Of a stretch of 64,000 nucleotides of DNA, positions 1 through 7,877 are shown piece by piece. The stretch is from JBGPEQ01 sp050180895. GTDB lineage: Bacteria; Pseudomonadota; Alphaproteobacteria; Dongiales; Dongiaceae. The notes under the pieces were generated by a model. It had not been told where the DNA came from. It saw only the letters and a program-made list of their open reading frames with translations, and did not search any database. The stretch covers positions 248,001-312,000 of the forward strand of contig JBFXDS010000002.1 of assembly GCA_050180895.1 (NCBI GenBank), read 5' to 3'. Numbering within the stretch: position 1 is the stretch's first letter; the number at the start of each line of letters is the position of its first letter. The position numbers and the translations under genes are program-made.

Positions 1-1
1 G

Positions 2-775
2 CGCGAACTGGAGATCCTCAACCAGATCATCCAGGACCCGACCATCGACGGTCTGATCATGACCACGCCGCAGTCGGGCGCCTATGACGACATCGTCAAG
101 AAGGCCCAGGAGTTGGGCATCCCCGTGGCGACCACCAACAGCTTCGATCCGGTGATCCTCGACCGCAACGGCATCAGCCATACCGGGCAGGACGCCTCGG
201 CCGCCGCCATCGGCGGCGAGGCGATGGCCAACTGCGTCATGCAGTCGGGCGCCACGGGCTCGCTCATCTTCCCGAACACGACGACGCTCGGCAATGTCGA
301 GGTGAACAACCGCATCACCGCGGCCTTCACGGCGGCGGTGAAGACGCTGGAAGCGGCGGGCAAGCTCTCGGACTACAAGGTCGACGCCGGGCCGGAGAAC
401 ATCGGCATCGACGTCGACGCCAACAACATCGTCAGCTCGATCGTCAGCCTGGTCGAATCGCGCGGCGACGTCGTCGGCATCATGGGCGCCAACGGCTTCG
501 TGACGCCGGCCATCGCCGACGCGGTGGCGCAGCTCGGCATCGGCGACAAGGTCTGCTCCTACGGCTTCGACCTGGGGCCGAAGCAGCTCGAGGCGATCCG
601 CGGCGGGACGCTCGACGGCGCGCTCGGTCAGCAGCCCTTCCTGCAGGGCTATTGGCCGGTGACCATGCTGTACCTGCAGATCGACCGCGGCGTCTCCGCG
701 GCCGACCTTGACACCAAGGCGCAGCTCATCACCAAGGACAACGTCGACACCGTCGGCAAGCGGTACGAAAACTAG
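2..775 (+). CDS. Sugar ABC transporter periplasmic binding protein (5' partial)
   Basis: The reading frame is already open at base 2 and ends at the TAG at 773-775, so the start codon and signal peptide lie upstream of the window. The visible 257 residues match the C-terminal two thirds of the ribose/galactose/fructose type of periplasmic binding protein (Peripla_BP_4). Recognisable parts are the DGLIMTT strand, the effector-pocket stretch around IGIDVDANN, GIMGANGFVTPAIADAV and the late QQPFLQGYWPV segment. It should bind a monosaccharide in the periplasm and deliver it to the permease and ATPase encoded just downstream. The enzymes further along the operon suggest an aldose fed to a galactonate-type pathway; that substrate is an inference. 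Confidence 0.85.
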   Translation, partial: RELEILNQIIQDPTIDGLIMTTPQSGAYDDIVKKAQELGIPVATTNSFDPVILDRNGISHTGQDASAAAIGGEAMANCVMQSGATGSLIFPNTTTLGNVEVNNRITAAFTAAVKTLEAAGKLSDYKVDAGPENIGIDVDANNIVSSIVSLVESRGDVVGIMGANGFVTPAIADAVAQLGIGDKVCSYGFDLGPKQLEAIRGGTLDGALGQQPFLQGYWPVTMLYLQIDRGVSAADLDTKAQLITKDNVDTVGKRYEN

Positions 776-810
776 ACCGTCTCTTGCGTGATGCGGTCGT
801 TGTGCGATCA

Positions 811-909
811 CCCCCCACCCCGACCCTCCCCCTCAAGGGGGGAGGGAGTCGCTAGTGGCGCCATCGAATTCCCTCCCCCCTTGAGGGGGAGGGATAGGGT
901 GGGGGGTGG
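811..909. repeat. Long imperfect palindrome rich in C and G runs
   Basis: The gap between the binding-protein and permease genes holds two arms of about 40 bases, at roughly 811-850 and 871-909. They are near reverse complements: runs of CCCTCCCCC plus TCAAGGGGG in the first arm pair with the same pattern in the second. It looks like a dispersed REP/MITE-like palindrome. In mRNA it would form a strong hairpin between the binding-protein cistron and the membrane cistron, which could stabilise the upstream message. Confidence 0.75.
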
Positions 910-933
910 CGGCCGCACGGTGCCGTCGATCGC

Positions 934-3168
934 ATGACCACACCCTCCAGACGCGCCGGCATCTTCGGCAGCTGGGAGTTCGGACTGATCCTCTTCATGG
1001 TGCTGCTCTATCTCGTGGGCACCTGGATCAACCCGACCTTCTTCGGCAATGCCAACGCCCTGGCCAGCGTGCTGCGCGACGCCGCCCGCTTCGGCGTCAT
1101 GGCCGTGGGCATGTCGTTCGTCATCATCAACCGGGACCTCGACCTGTCCGTCGGCTCGACGCTCGGGCTCGTCTCGGTCGTCTTCGCCATGGCGGTGGCG
1201 CCGAGCTTCTACGACCTTCCGGTCTGGGCGGGGGTGCTTGCCGCGCTTACGGTCGGGCTGGGCATCGGCCTCGTCAACGGCGTGCTCGTCACTTATCTGC
1301 GCGTGCCGGCCTTCATCGCCACCCTGACGATGCTGTTCATCGGCCGCGGCCTGGTGCTGGGGCTGACGGGCGGGCAGAACATCGGCTTCGCCGCCAAGCA
1401 GGACGACCCGTTCTTCGTCCTCGGCATCAACAACGCCCTCGGCTTCAACAACCAGGTCGTCCTGTTCGCGATGGTCGCCGTCATCGGCGGCTTCGTCCTG
1501 GCGCGCACGCGCTGGGGCTACGAGACCTATGCCGTCGGCGGCAATGCGCTGGCCGCCGGCTATGCTGGCGTCAACACCCATGCCGTGCGCATTCGTGCCT
1601 TCGTCCTGTCGGCGCTATGCGCGACCTTGGCCGGTCTCATGAACATGGCCCAGGACAAGGGCGTGCACAGCCAGTACGGGCAGGGCAACGAGCTGATCGT
1701 CATCGCCGCGGTCATCATCGGCGGCGCCAGCATCCTCGGCGGCCGCGGCCGCATCGCCGGCGCCTGCCTCGGCGCCATCCTGATCGTGCTCATCGACAAG
1801 GTGCTGCGTGAGGGCGTGCCGATCACGCGCACGGTCACGGTCGGCGATGTGCAGATGGAGGTGCAGGCCATGGCGCAGCTGCCGCCAGGCGCCGTGCCGG
1901 CCTTCCTCGGCCTCATCCTGGTCGCCGCCGTGCTGATCGAGCCGTGGATCATCCGCCGGCGCGTTGTTGCCCGCACGATCGCCCGCTTGCGCGGCCTGCC
2001 GCTGCCACCGGCGATCCCAGACACGGTCGCCATCGAGGCCGCGCGCACGCACGGCACGCGAGCGGGGAGCCGGGAGATCGAAGGGTCGCTGCTGACGCGC
2101 CTCCTGGCTCGGCGCGAAGCTGCAGCGGTGATCTTCGTCGTTCTGCTGTGGCTCGTCGGCTTCTGGCTGCGGCCCGATTTCTGGGGCAACCTCAACAACA
2201 GCTTCAACCTGCTGCTCGCCTTCAGCGAGATCGGATTGATGTCGATCGGCATGGCCTATGTCATGCGCAACGGCGACATCGACCTCTCGGTCGGCGCAGT
2301 GCTGGCGCTGTCGGGCGCGACGGCGGCGTTCCTGATGAAGATGATGGGGGCAGCGCCGGTGACAGCGGCGCTGATCGGCTTCCTCGGCGGCACGCTGGCG
2401 GGAGTCGTCAACGGCTTCCTCGCCACCAAGGCGCGGCTACCGGCCTTCGTGGCGACGCTCTGCATGTTCTACATTGCCCGCGGCATCGCCGCCTGGCTGG
2501 TCGCGGGACGGCAGCTCAATCAGTTCCCGGAGAGCTACAACCTGCTCGGGCGCAAGCTGATCGAGATCTTCCGCTATTGGGGCATCCAGCTGACGCCCGG
2601 CAGCTTCCTCGCCGACCTGGCGGCGGCGCTCAGCACGCAGACGCTCATCCTGTTCGTGCTGGCGATCATCTTTGCCGTCGTCCTCTGGAAGAGCCCGTTC
2701 GGCTACATGGTGACGGCGACGGGCGGCAACCGCCGCGCCGCCGGCTATGCCGGCATCGATACCGACCGGGTGCGGTTCGCCAGCCTGCTGCTCTCGGCCA
2801 TGCTGGCGTCGCTCGCCGGGCTGATCTATGTCGCATTCTACCGCTCCTACAACCCGTCGGCCGGCGCGCTGCGCGAGCTGGACGTGATCGCCGCGACGGT
2901 GATCGGCGGCGCCAGCATCTTTGGCGGCTACGGCTCGGTGCTGGGCGCGCTGGCCGGCGCCATGGTCATCACCCTGATCCGGGCGCTGCTCTCGCTGCAG
3001 ATCATCACCGAGAGCGGCTCCTTCGTGATGCCGCAGCACTGGGTCAATGTCTGCATCGGCGCCATCTTGATCATCGCCGTGCTCGGCGATATCTGGCTGC
3101 GGCAGGAGCATATCCTGCAGCGGCTCCGCTTCCGCCTGGCGCCGCAACCGAGGGCCGCACCGACATGA
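934..3168 (+). CDS. Fused double-length sugar ABC transporter permease (RbsC/FrcC type, 744 aa)
   Basis: This is a membrane permease of the CUT2 (ribose/fructose) family at about twice the usual length of 320-360 residues. Residues 1 to about 345 form one complete permease and about 385 to 744 a second. Both halves repeat the same landmarks: SIGMAYVMRNGDIDLSVG and its N-terminal counterpart GMSFVIINRDLDLSVG, then GGN-AAGYAG, then VIGGASI with a following GG. A charged linker (about 345-385) with no membrane segment joins them. CUT2 permeases normally work as dimers, so this is probably a pre-fused pseudo-dimer whose halves can diverge. The stop overlaps the start of the ATPase gene (ATGA). 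Start chosen at the first ATG after the palindrome. Confidence 0.88.
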   Translation: MTTPSRRAGIFGSWEFGLILFMVLLYLVGTWINPTFFGNANALASVLRDAARFGVMAVGMSFVIINRDLDLSVGSTLGLVSVVFAMAVAPSFYDLPVWAGVLAALTVGLGIGLVNGVLVTYLRVPAFIATLTMLFIGRGLVLGLTGGQNIGFAAKQDDPFFVLGINNALGFNNQVVLFAMVAVIGGFVLARTRWGYETYAVGGNALAAGYAGVNTHAVRIRAFVLSALCATLAGLMNMAQDKGVHSQYGQGNELIVIAAVIIGGASILGGRGRIAGACLGAILIVLIDKVLREGVPITRTVTVGDVQMEVQAMAQLPPGAVPAFLGLILVAAVLIEPWIIRRRVVARTIARLRGLPLPPAIPDTVAIEAARTHGTRAGSREIEGSLLTRLLARREAAAVIFVVLLWLVGFWLRPDFWGNLNNSFNLLLAFSEIGLMSIGMAYVMRNGDIDLSVGAVLALSGATAAFLMKMMGAAPVTAALIGFLGGTLAGVVNGFLATKARLPAFVATLCMFYIARGIAAWLVAGRQLNQFPESYNLLGRKLIEIFRYWGIQLTPGSFLADLAAALSTQTLILFVLAIIFAVVLWKSPFGYMVTATGGNRRAAGYAGIDTDRVRFASLLLSAMLASLAGLIYVAFYRSYNPSAGALRELDVIAATVIGGASIFGGYGSVLGALAGAMVITLIRALLSLQIITESGSFVMPQHWVNVCIGAILIIAVLGDIWLRQEHILQRLRFRLAPQPRAAPT

Positions 3169-3926
3169 GCATGACCGATCACGCGCCGCTCGTGGAGATG
3201 CGCGGCATCAGCAAGGCCTTCGGCGCCATCCAGGCGCTGCAGGACGTCGATCTGCGCCTCATGCCCGGCGAGATCCTCGGCCTTGTCGGCGACAACTCGG
3301 CCGGCAAGTCGACGCTGATGAAGATCCTCTCCGGCGCCTATCAGCGGGATTCCGGCGACATTCATATCGAAGGTCAGCCGACACATTTCCGCAACCCGCA
3401 TGAATCCCGCGCCCGCGGCATCGAGATGATCTACCAGGACTTCGCGCTGTGCGGGAATATGGACATCGCCAGCAACATGTTCCTCGGCCGCTGGCCGAAG
3501 AAATGGCTGTTCGTCGACCGCCGGCGCATGGAGGCTGAGGCGGCGGCGGTGCTGAAGAAGCTGAAGGTGGACGTCGCCTCGGTGCGCCTGAAGGTCGAGA
3601 GTTTGTCCGGCGGGCGCCAGCAATCGGTCGCCATCGCCCGCGCCATCGTCTCCGACCCGAAGGTCGTCATCCTTGACGAGCCGACCGCCAACCTCTCGGT
3701 CACCGCCACGGCCCAGCTGCTCGACACCATGTTGGAGCTGAAGAGCCACGGCGTCGCCCAGATCATCATCAGCCACCGCCTGAACGACATCTTCGCCGTC
3801 GGCGACCGCGTCATGGTCTTGAAGCGCGGCCGCCTGGTCGGCGACCGCCGCATCAAGCAGACGACCGAGGACGAGGTGCTTGGCATGATCGTGCAGGGCG
3901 AGGCGACGGCATCAACCCCGCAATAA
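3165..3926 (+). CDS. Sugar ABC transporter ATP-binding protein, single domain (FrcA type)
   Basis: The protein has 253 residues and one nucleotide-binding domain: Walker A GDNSAGKST (the usual second glycine-alanine step is Ser-Ala), signature LSGGRQQ, Walker B VVILDEPTANLS and H-loop ISHRL. CUT2 ATPases of the RbsA type carry two domains in about 500 residues; the fructose FrcA type carries one, as here. It energises import with the fused permease just upstream, whose stop it overlaps by four bases. The D-loop region reads ANLS in place of the more usual AALG. The start ATG overlaps the permease TGA; the open frame continues upstream, but only inside the permease gene. Confidence 0.88.
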   Translation: MSMTDHAPLVEMRGISKAFGAIQALQDVDLRLMPGEILGLVGDNSAGKSTLMKILSGAYQRDSGDIHIEGQPTHFRNPHESRARGIEMIYQDFALCGNMDIASNMFLGRWPKKWLFVDRRRMEAEAAAVLKKLKVDVASVRLKVESLSGGRQQSVAIARAIVSDPKVVILDEPTANLSVTATAQLLDTMLELKSHGVAQIIISHRLNDIFAVGDRVMVLKRGRLVGDRRIKQTTEDEVLGMIVQGEATASTPQ

Positions 3927-3938
3927 AGGGTGAAGAGC

Positions 3939-4706
3939 ATGAGCAACTACGCCACCTATCCCAGCCTCAAGGACCGCGCCGTCTTCGTCACCGGCGGCGG
4001 CAGCGGCATCGGCGCGGCCATCGTCGAGAATTTCTGCGCGCAGGGATCGAAGGTCGCGTTCGTCGACATCGCGCGCGAGGCGTCGGAGGCGCTGGTCAAG
4101 TCGATCGCGGCCAAGAAGCTGCCGGCGCCGCTGTTCATTCCCTGCGACATCACCGACACGGCCGCGCTGCAGCGCGCGATCGCCCAGACCAAGCAGAAGC
4201 TCGGGCCGATCCGCGTGCTGGTGAACAACGCGGCCCACGACCAGCGGCATGCGATCGATACGGTCACGCCGGAATACTGGGACGACCGCATTGCTGTGAA
4301 CCTCAAGCACCAGTTTTTCGCCGCGCAGGCGGTGTACAAGGACATGGCGGCGGCCGGCGGCGGCTCGATCGTCAACCTGGGGTCGGTGTCCTGGGTGATC
4401 GGGCAGGGCGGCATGCCCTGCTATACCACCGCCAAGTCGGCGGTGGCGGGTCTCACCCGCTCGCTGGCGCGCGACTTCGGTCCGCTGAACATCCGCGTCA
4501 ACTGCATCCTGCCCGGCTGGATCATGACCGAGCGGCAGATCAAGATGTGGCTGACGCCGGAGGGCGAGGAGGAGCTGATGCGGCGGCAATGCCTCAAGCG
4601 CAAGCTGGTGCCGGACGAGATCGCCCGCGCCGTGCTGTTCTTCGCCGCCGACGATTCCAGCGCCTGCACCAACCAGAACTACATCGTTGACGGCGGCTGG
4701 GTGTGA
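3939..4706 (+). CDS. SDR-family dehydrogenase, probably an aldose 1-dehydrogenase (XylB-like)
   Basis: This is a classical short-chain dehydrogenase of 255 residues. It has the NAD(P)-binding TGGGSGIG at 18-25, NNA at 96-98, an active-site serine at 149 or 151 and YTTAK with Tyr162 and Lys166. The N-terminal YPSLK stretch and the C-terminal TPEGE, QCLK and DDSSACT motifs resemble, from memory, Caulobacter D-xylose 1-dehydrogenase XylB. Oxidation of an imported aldose to its lactone is therefore the favoured role, consistent with DgoK and DgoA downstream. The ATG at 3939 has a good ribosome site (AAGGGTG); a GTG nine bases upstream is the alternative. The exact sugar is not readable from the sequence. 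Confidence 0.8.
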   Translation: MSNYATYPSLKDRAVFVTGGGSGIGAAIVENFCAQGSKVAFVDIAREASEALVKSIAAKKLPAPLFIPCDITDTAALQRAIAQTKQKLGPIRVLVNNAAHDQRHAIDTVTPEYWDDRIAVNLKHQFFAAQAVYKDMAAAGGGSIVNLGSVSWVIGQGGMPCYTTAKSAVAGLTRSLARDFGPLNIRVNCILPGWIMTERQIKMWLTPEGEEELMRRQCLKRKLVPDEIARAVLFFAADDSSACTNQNYIVDGGWV

Positions 4707-5359
4707 CGGACACCGGCGTCCCGATCCTGTACGGCGCCACCTACAGCGTCTATACGCGTATCGCTCGGCTCGCCCTCGAGGAAAAGGGCGTGCCGTACCG
4801 GCTGGTCGAGACCGACGTCTTTGCCGCCAGCGGGCCGCCGGCCGAGCATCTCCGGCGGCATCCTTTCGGCCGCATTCCAGTCCTCGACCACGGCGGCTTC
4901 GTTCTCTACGAGACGGCCGCCATCGCCCGCTATGTCGACGAGGGGTTTCCCGGGCCGCCGCTGCAACCGGACAGCGCCGCGGCGCGCGCCCGCATGACCC
5001 AGATGATCGGCATTCTCGACAGCTACGGCTACCGGCCGATGGTCTGGGACGTCTATGTCGAGCGGATTTCGGCTGGGGAGGAAGGGCGCGCGCCCGACGA
5101 GGGGCGCATCGCGGCCGGACTGGCGCGGTCTGCGACTGTGCTCGACGAGTTGGAGAAAGCGCTCGAGGCGCAGGGGTTTCTCGCCGGCGAGGCCGTGTCG
5201 CTTGCCGATCTGCACGCCGCGCCGATGATGGCCTATTTCCGCATTGCCCCGGAAGGTGCGCAGGCCCTCGCCCGCCATGCCCGGCTGGCCGCCTGGTGGG
5301 AGCGAATGAACGGGCGTTCGAGCCTGCGGAGGACAGCCTTCGCCCGCGAGAGCGCATAG
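4703..5359 (+). CDS. Glutathione S-transferase family protein
   Basis: This 218-residue protein has an N-terminal thioredoxin-like half and an alpha-helical C-terminal half. The glutathione-binding pattern is clear: a YGATYSVYTR N-terminal strand-helix, then HPFGRIPVLDHGGFVLYETAAIARYVDE with the cis-proline and the E-T/S glutathione contact. The GTG start overlaps the preceding TGA by four bases (GTGA), so it is translationally coupled to the sugar dehydrogenase. A GST is not a standard member of the De Ley-Doudoroff pathway. It may detoxify a reactive aldehyde or lactone, or act on a linked substrate such as an ether; neither can be decided here. Confidence 0.8.
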   Translation: MTDTGVPILYGATYSVYTRIARLALEEKGVPYRLVETDVFAASGPPAEHLRRHPFGRIPVLDHGGFVLYETAAIARYVDEGFPGPPLQPDSAAARARMTQMIGILDSYGYRPMVWDVYVERISAGEEGRAPDEGRIAAGLARSATVLDELEKALEAQGFLAGEAVSLADLHAAPMMAYFRIAPEGAQALARHARLAAWWERMNGRSSLRRTAFARESA

Positions 5360-5452
5360 CCGGCGGCGCCTTGGTCGACCGGGAGTTTGCTGTTACGGTC
5401 TTGCGGGAACAGTGCGGCGGGCGCACGAGGCTTGCCGTGGCAGGGAGGACGG

Positions 5453-6241
5453 ATGCCGCAGCATAGACGGTTGAAGGATCGCGTCGCCATCGTGACCGGC
5501 GGCGCCCGCGGCATCGGCGAGGCGATCGCGCTGCGCCTGGCCTCCGAGGGCGCGCGCGTGCTGATCGCCGACATCGACGCCGAGGTCGCCACGGAGACGG
5601 CGCGCCGCATCCTGCAGGAGACGAGCGCGGACGTCGTGGCGCAGAAGACCGACGTGACGAACCCGGCCCACGCGGCGGCGGCCGTCGGCGCGGCGACGGC
5701 GCGCTGGGGCCGGCTCGACATCCTCGTCAACAATGCGGCCATCCTCGACGAGACCGCCTTCAACAACCTGACCTACGACCGCTTCACGCAGGTCATGCGC
5801 GCGAATCTCGACAGCGTGCTCATCTGCACGGTCGCCGCCGCCCGCTTCCTCGCCAAGAGTCCCTGCGCGCGCATCCTCAACATCGCCTCGATCATGGGCC
5901 TGCGCGGCAGCCGCGACTCCGTCCCCTACAGCACGGCGAAGGGCGGCGTCGTCAACCTGACGCGCAGCCTCGCCTGCGACCTCGCCGACAAGGGCATCAA
6001 CGTCAACGCCATTGCGCCCGGCTTCATCGACACGCGCATGGCGCGCCGCCCCGACGGCGGCCACGAGCACGAGACCGAGTGGTTCAAGGACATCTATCTG
6101 AAGTACCGCCGCCTCCCGGCGGGCCGGCCGGGCAAGCCGGAGGACATCGCCGGCCCGGCCTTCTTCTTCTGCTCCGACGACAGCCAGTATGTCACCGGCC
6201 AGATCTTGCTGGTCGACGGCGGCGTGTCGGCGACGTTCTAA
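5453..6241 (+). CDS. SDR-family oxidoreductase (second dehydrogenase of the sugar operon)
   Basis: This short-chain dehydrogenase has 262 residues, with TGGARGIG at 15-22, NNAA around 93-96, Ser146, and YSTAK with Tyr159 and Lys163. The C-terminus DGGVSATF is typical of glucose/galactitol-type SDRs. The ATG at 5453 follows a strong GGGAGGA ribosome site; the open frame extends upstream without another good start. It is only distantly similar to the SDR at 3939-4706, so the two may oxidise different positions or different sugars, for example a polyol to an aldose followed by aldose oxidation. That division of labour is speculative. Confidence 0.8.
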   Translation: MPQHRRLKDRVAIVTGGARGIGEAIALRLASEGARVLIADIDAEVATETARRILQETSADVVAQKTDVTNPAHAAAAVGAATARWGRLDILVNNAAILDETAFNNLTYDRFTQVMRANLDSVLICTVAAARFLAKSPCARILNIASIMGLRGSRDSVPYSTAKGGVVNLTRSLACDLADKGINVNAIAPGFIDTRMARRPDGGHEHETEWFKDIYLKYRRLPAGRPGKPEDIAGPAFFFCSDDSQYVTGQILLVDGGVSATF

Positions 6242-6307
6242 ATGACCGACGGCCGCCCGTCGCGGGGCTGGACGATCTCGCCGATGTGAATTACAGGGCA
6301 ACGCCGT

Positions 6308-7249
6308 ATGGCAGACACGCCAGCATTGATCGCGATCGACTGGGGCACCAGCAGCTTCCGGGCAGCACTCCTCGACGGGTCGGGAGCGATCCTCGACCGG
6401 ATCGAGGCGCCGGCGGGTATTCTGGCCATTTCCGATGGCGACTTCGGCGGCGCTTTCGATCGGCTGGTTGGGCCGTGGCTGCAGCAGCAGGAAGGATTGC
6501 CGGTTGTGGCCAGCGGCATGATCGGCAGCCGGCAGGGCTGGCGCGAGACGCCGTACGCCACGTGCCCGGCCGGCGCCGCGGACCTGGCGGAGAAGCTCGT
6601 CGCGGTCACCTCGCCCGCCGGACATGAAGTCTGGCTGGTGTCCGGCGTGATGCGCATCGCCGAGGACGGCGTGCCCGACGTCATGCGCGGCGAGGAAGTG
6701 CAGATCGTCGGCTGCCTGGCCAAGGGCGATCCGCCGCGCCGCGTCTTCGTCCTGCCGGGCACCCACAGCAAGTGGGCCGTTGTCGAGGCGGGGCGCATCG
6801 CGCGCTTCGCCACGTTCATGACCGGCGAGCTGTTCGCCGTCCTTCGTGAGCACAGCATCCTCGGGCGGCTGATGGTCGGAGACACGCATATCCTGGATGC
6901 GTTTCAGCGCGGCGTTGTCTACGGCAGTCGATCCGGCGCGGGCCTGCTCAAGCAGCTCTTCAGCGCTCGCACGCTGCCGCTGCTCGAGCGGCTGCCCGCC
7001 GCGCATGTCGCCTCCTACCTGTCGGGGCTGCTGATCGGGCATGAAATCGCCGAAGCGAGCGCCTGGATCGGATCGCCGCATGTTGCCGCCGGCAGCCCGA
7101 CGATCGTCGGAGCCGCCGCCCTGGCGCAGCGCTACGCCGAGGCGCTCGCGATCCTCGGCATCGACAGCCGCACCGGCCCCGCGGACGCCGCGGTCGTCGG
7201 TATTCGCCGCATCCTCGTTGCCGCCGGTCCCCTGGCGGCGCATCGATGA
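6308..7249 (+). CDS. dgoK: 2-dehydro-3-deoxygalactonokinase
   Basis: The protein (313 aa) belongs to the DgoK kinase family of the ASKHA fold. The phosphate-binding IAIDWGTSSFRAAL opens the protein, and GMIGSRQGW, LPGTHSKWAVV and FMTGELFAVLREHSILGRLM are family hallmarks. It phosphorylates 2-keto-3-deoxygalactonate to the 6-phosphate in the De Ley-Doudoroff pathway. The gene overlaps dgoA by four bases (ATGA), so the two steps are coupled. The galactonate dehydratase and lactonase that should come before it are not in the window. Confidence 0.93.
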   Translation: MADTPALIAIDWGTSSFRAALLDGSGAILDRIEAPAGILAISDGDFGGAFDRLVGPWLQQQEGLPVVASGMIGSRQGWRETPYATCPAGAADLAEKLVAVTSPAGHEVWLVSGVMRIAEDGVPDVMRGEEVQIVGCLAKGDPPRRVFVLPGTHSKWAVVEAGRIARFATFMTGELFAVLREHSILGRLMVGDTHILDAFQRGVVYGSRSGAGLLKQLFSARTLPLLERLPAAHVASYLSGLLIGHEIAEASAWIGSPHVAAGSPTIVGAAALAQRYAEALAILGIDSRTGPADAAVVGIRRILVAAGPLAAHR

Positions 7250-7869
7250 CGATCGATCTGCGCCGTGCCCTGGGGGAATTGCCGCTGATCGCCATCCTGC
7301 GCGGCGTGGCGCCGGAGAATGCCGTCGCTATCGGTCAAGTCCTGATCGACGCCGGCTTCCGCGTCATCGAAGTGCCGCTGAACTCGCCGCGGCCATTCGA
7401 TAGCATTGCCGCGCTGGCGATGGCCTTCAGTGCGAACGCCTTGATCGGCGCCGGCACCGTATTGCAGCGGGGGGATGTCGGGCGCGTCCGCGATGCCGGC
7501 GGCCGGCTGATCGTCATGCCCCATTCGGATCCACGCATCATCGCCGAGGCCAAGGCTCATGGGCTGTTCTGCCTGCCCGGCGTCGCGACGCCGACCGAAG
7601 GGTTTGCCGCCTTGGCCGCCGGTGCGGACGGCTTGAAGCTGTTCCCGGCGGAAGCGATCCCGCCGCCCGTCGTCAAGGCGTGGCGGGCGGTGCTTCCGGC
7701 GGACACGCTGCTCCTTCCCGTCGGCGGCATCACGCCGGAGCGGATGGCGGGCTATCGCACCGCAGGCGCATCGGGATTCGGCCTGGGCTCGGCGCTGTTT
7801 CGTCCGGGGCTGACGATGTCGGAGGTACAGGCGCGAGCCACCGCGTTCGTCGCGGCTGCCAAGGCCTGA
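7246..7869 (+). CDS. dgoA: 2-dehydro-3-deoxy-6-phosphogalactonate aldolase
   Basis: This 207-residue class I aldolase belongs to the KDPG/KDPGal family. The general-base glutamate is Glu42 in VIEVPLNSP and the Schiff-base lysine is Lys131 in GLKLFPAE. PLNSP fits the galactonate form; KDPG aldolases usually read TLRT at this point. GAGTVL, CLPGVATPTE and the phosphate-binding GGI and GLGSALF loops are present. It cleaves KDPGal to pyruvate and glyceraldehyde-3-phosphate. It is the last gene of the operon and lies eight bases from the convergent regulator gene, with no obvious terminator between them. Confidence 0.94.
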   Translation: MTIDLRRALGELPLIAILRGVAPENAVAIGQVLIDAGFRVIEVPLNSPRPFDSIAALAMAFSANALIGAGTVLQRGDVGRVRDAGGRLIVMPHSDPRIIAEAKAHGLFCLPGVATPTEGFAALAAGADGLKLFPAEAIPPPVVKAWRAVLPADTLLLPVGGITPERMAGYRTAGASGFGLGSALFRPGLTMSEVQARATAFVAAAKA

Positions 7870-7877
7870 GCTAGTCG

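Noticed and set aside
808..1581. Long leftward open frame opposite the fused permease
   Set aside because: It is an antisense shadow in GC-rich DNA: low-complexity, rich in Asp, Gln, His and Arg, and overlaps a clear permease gene.
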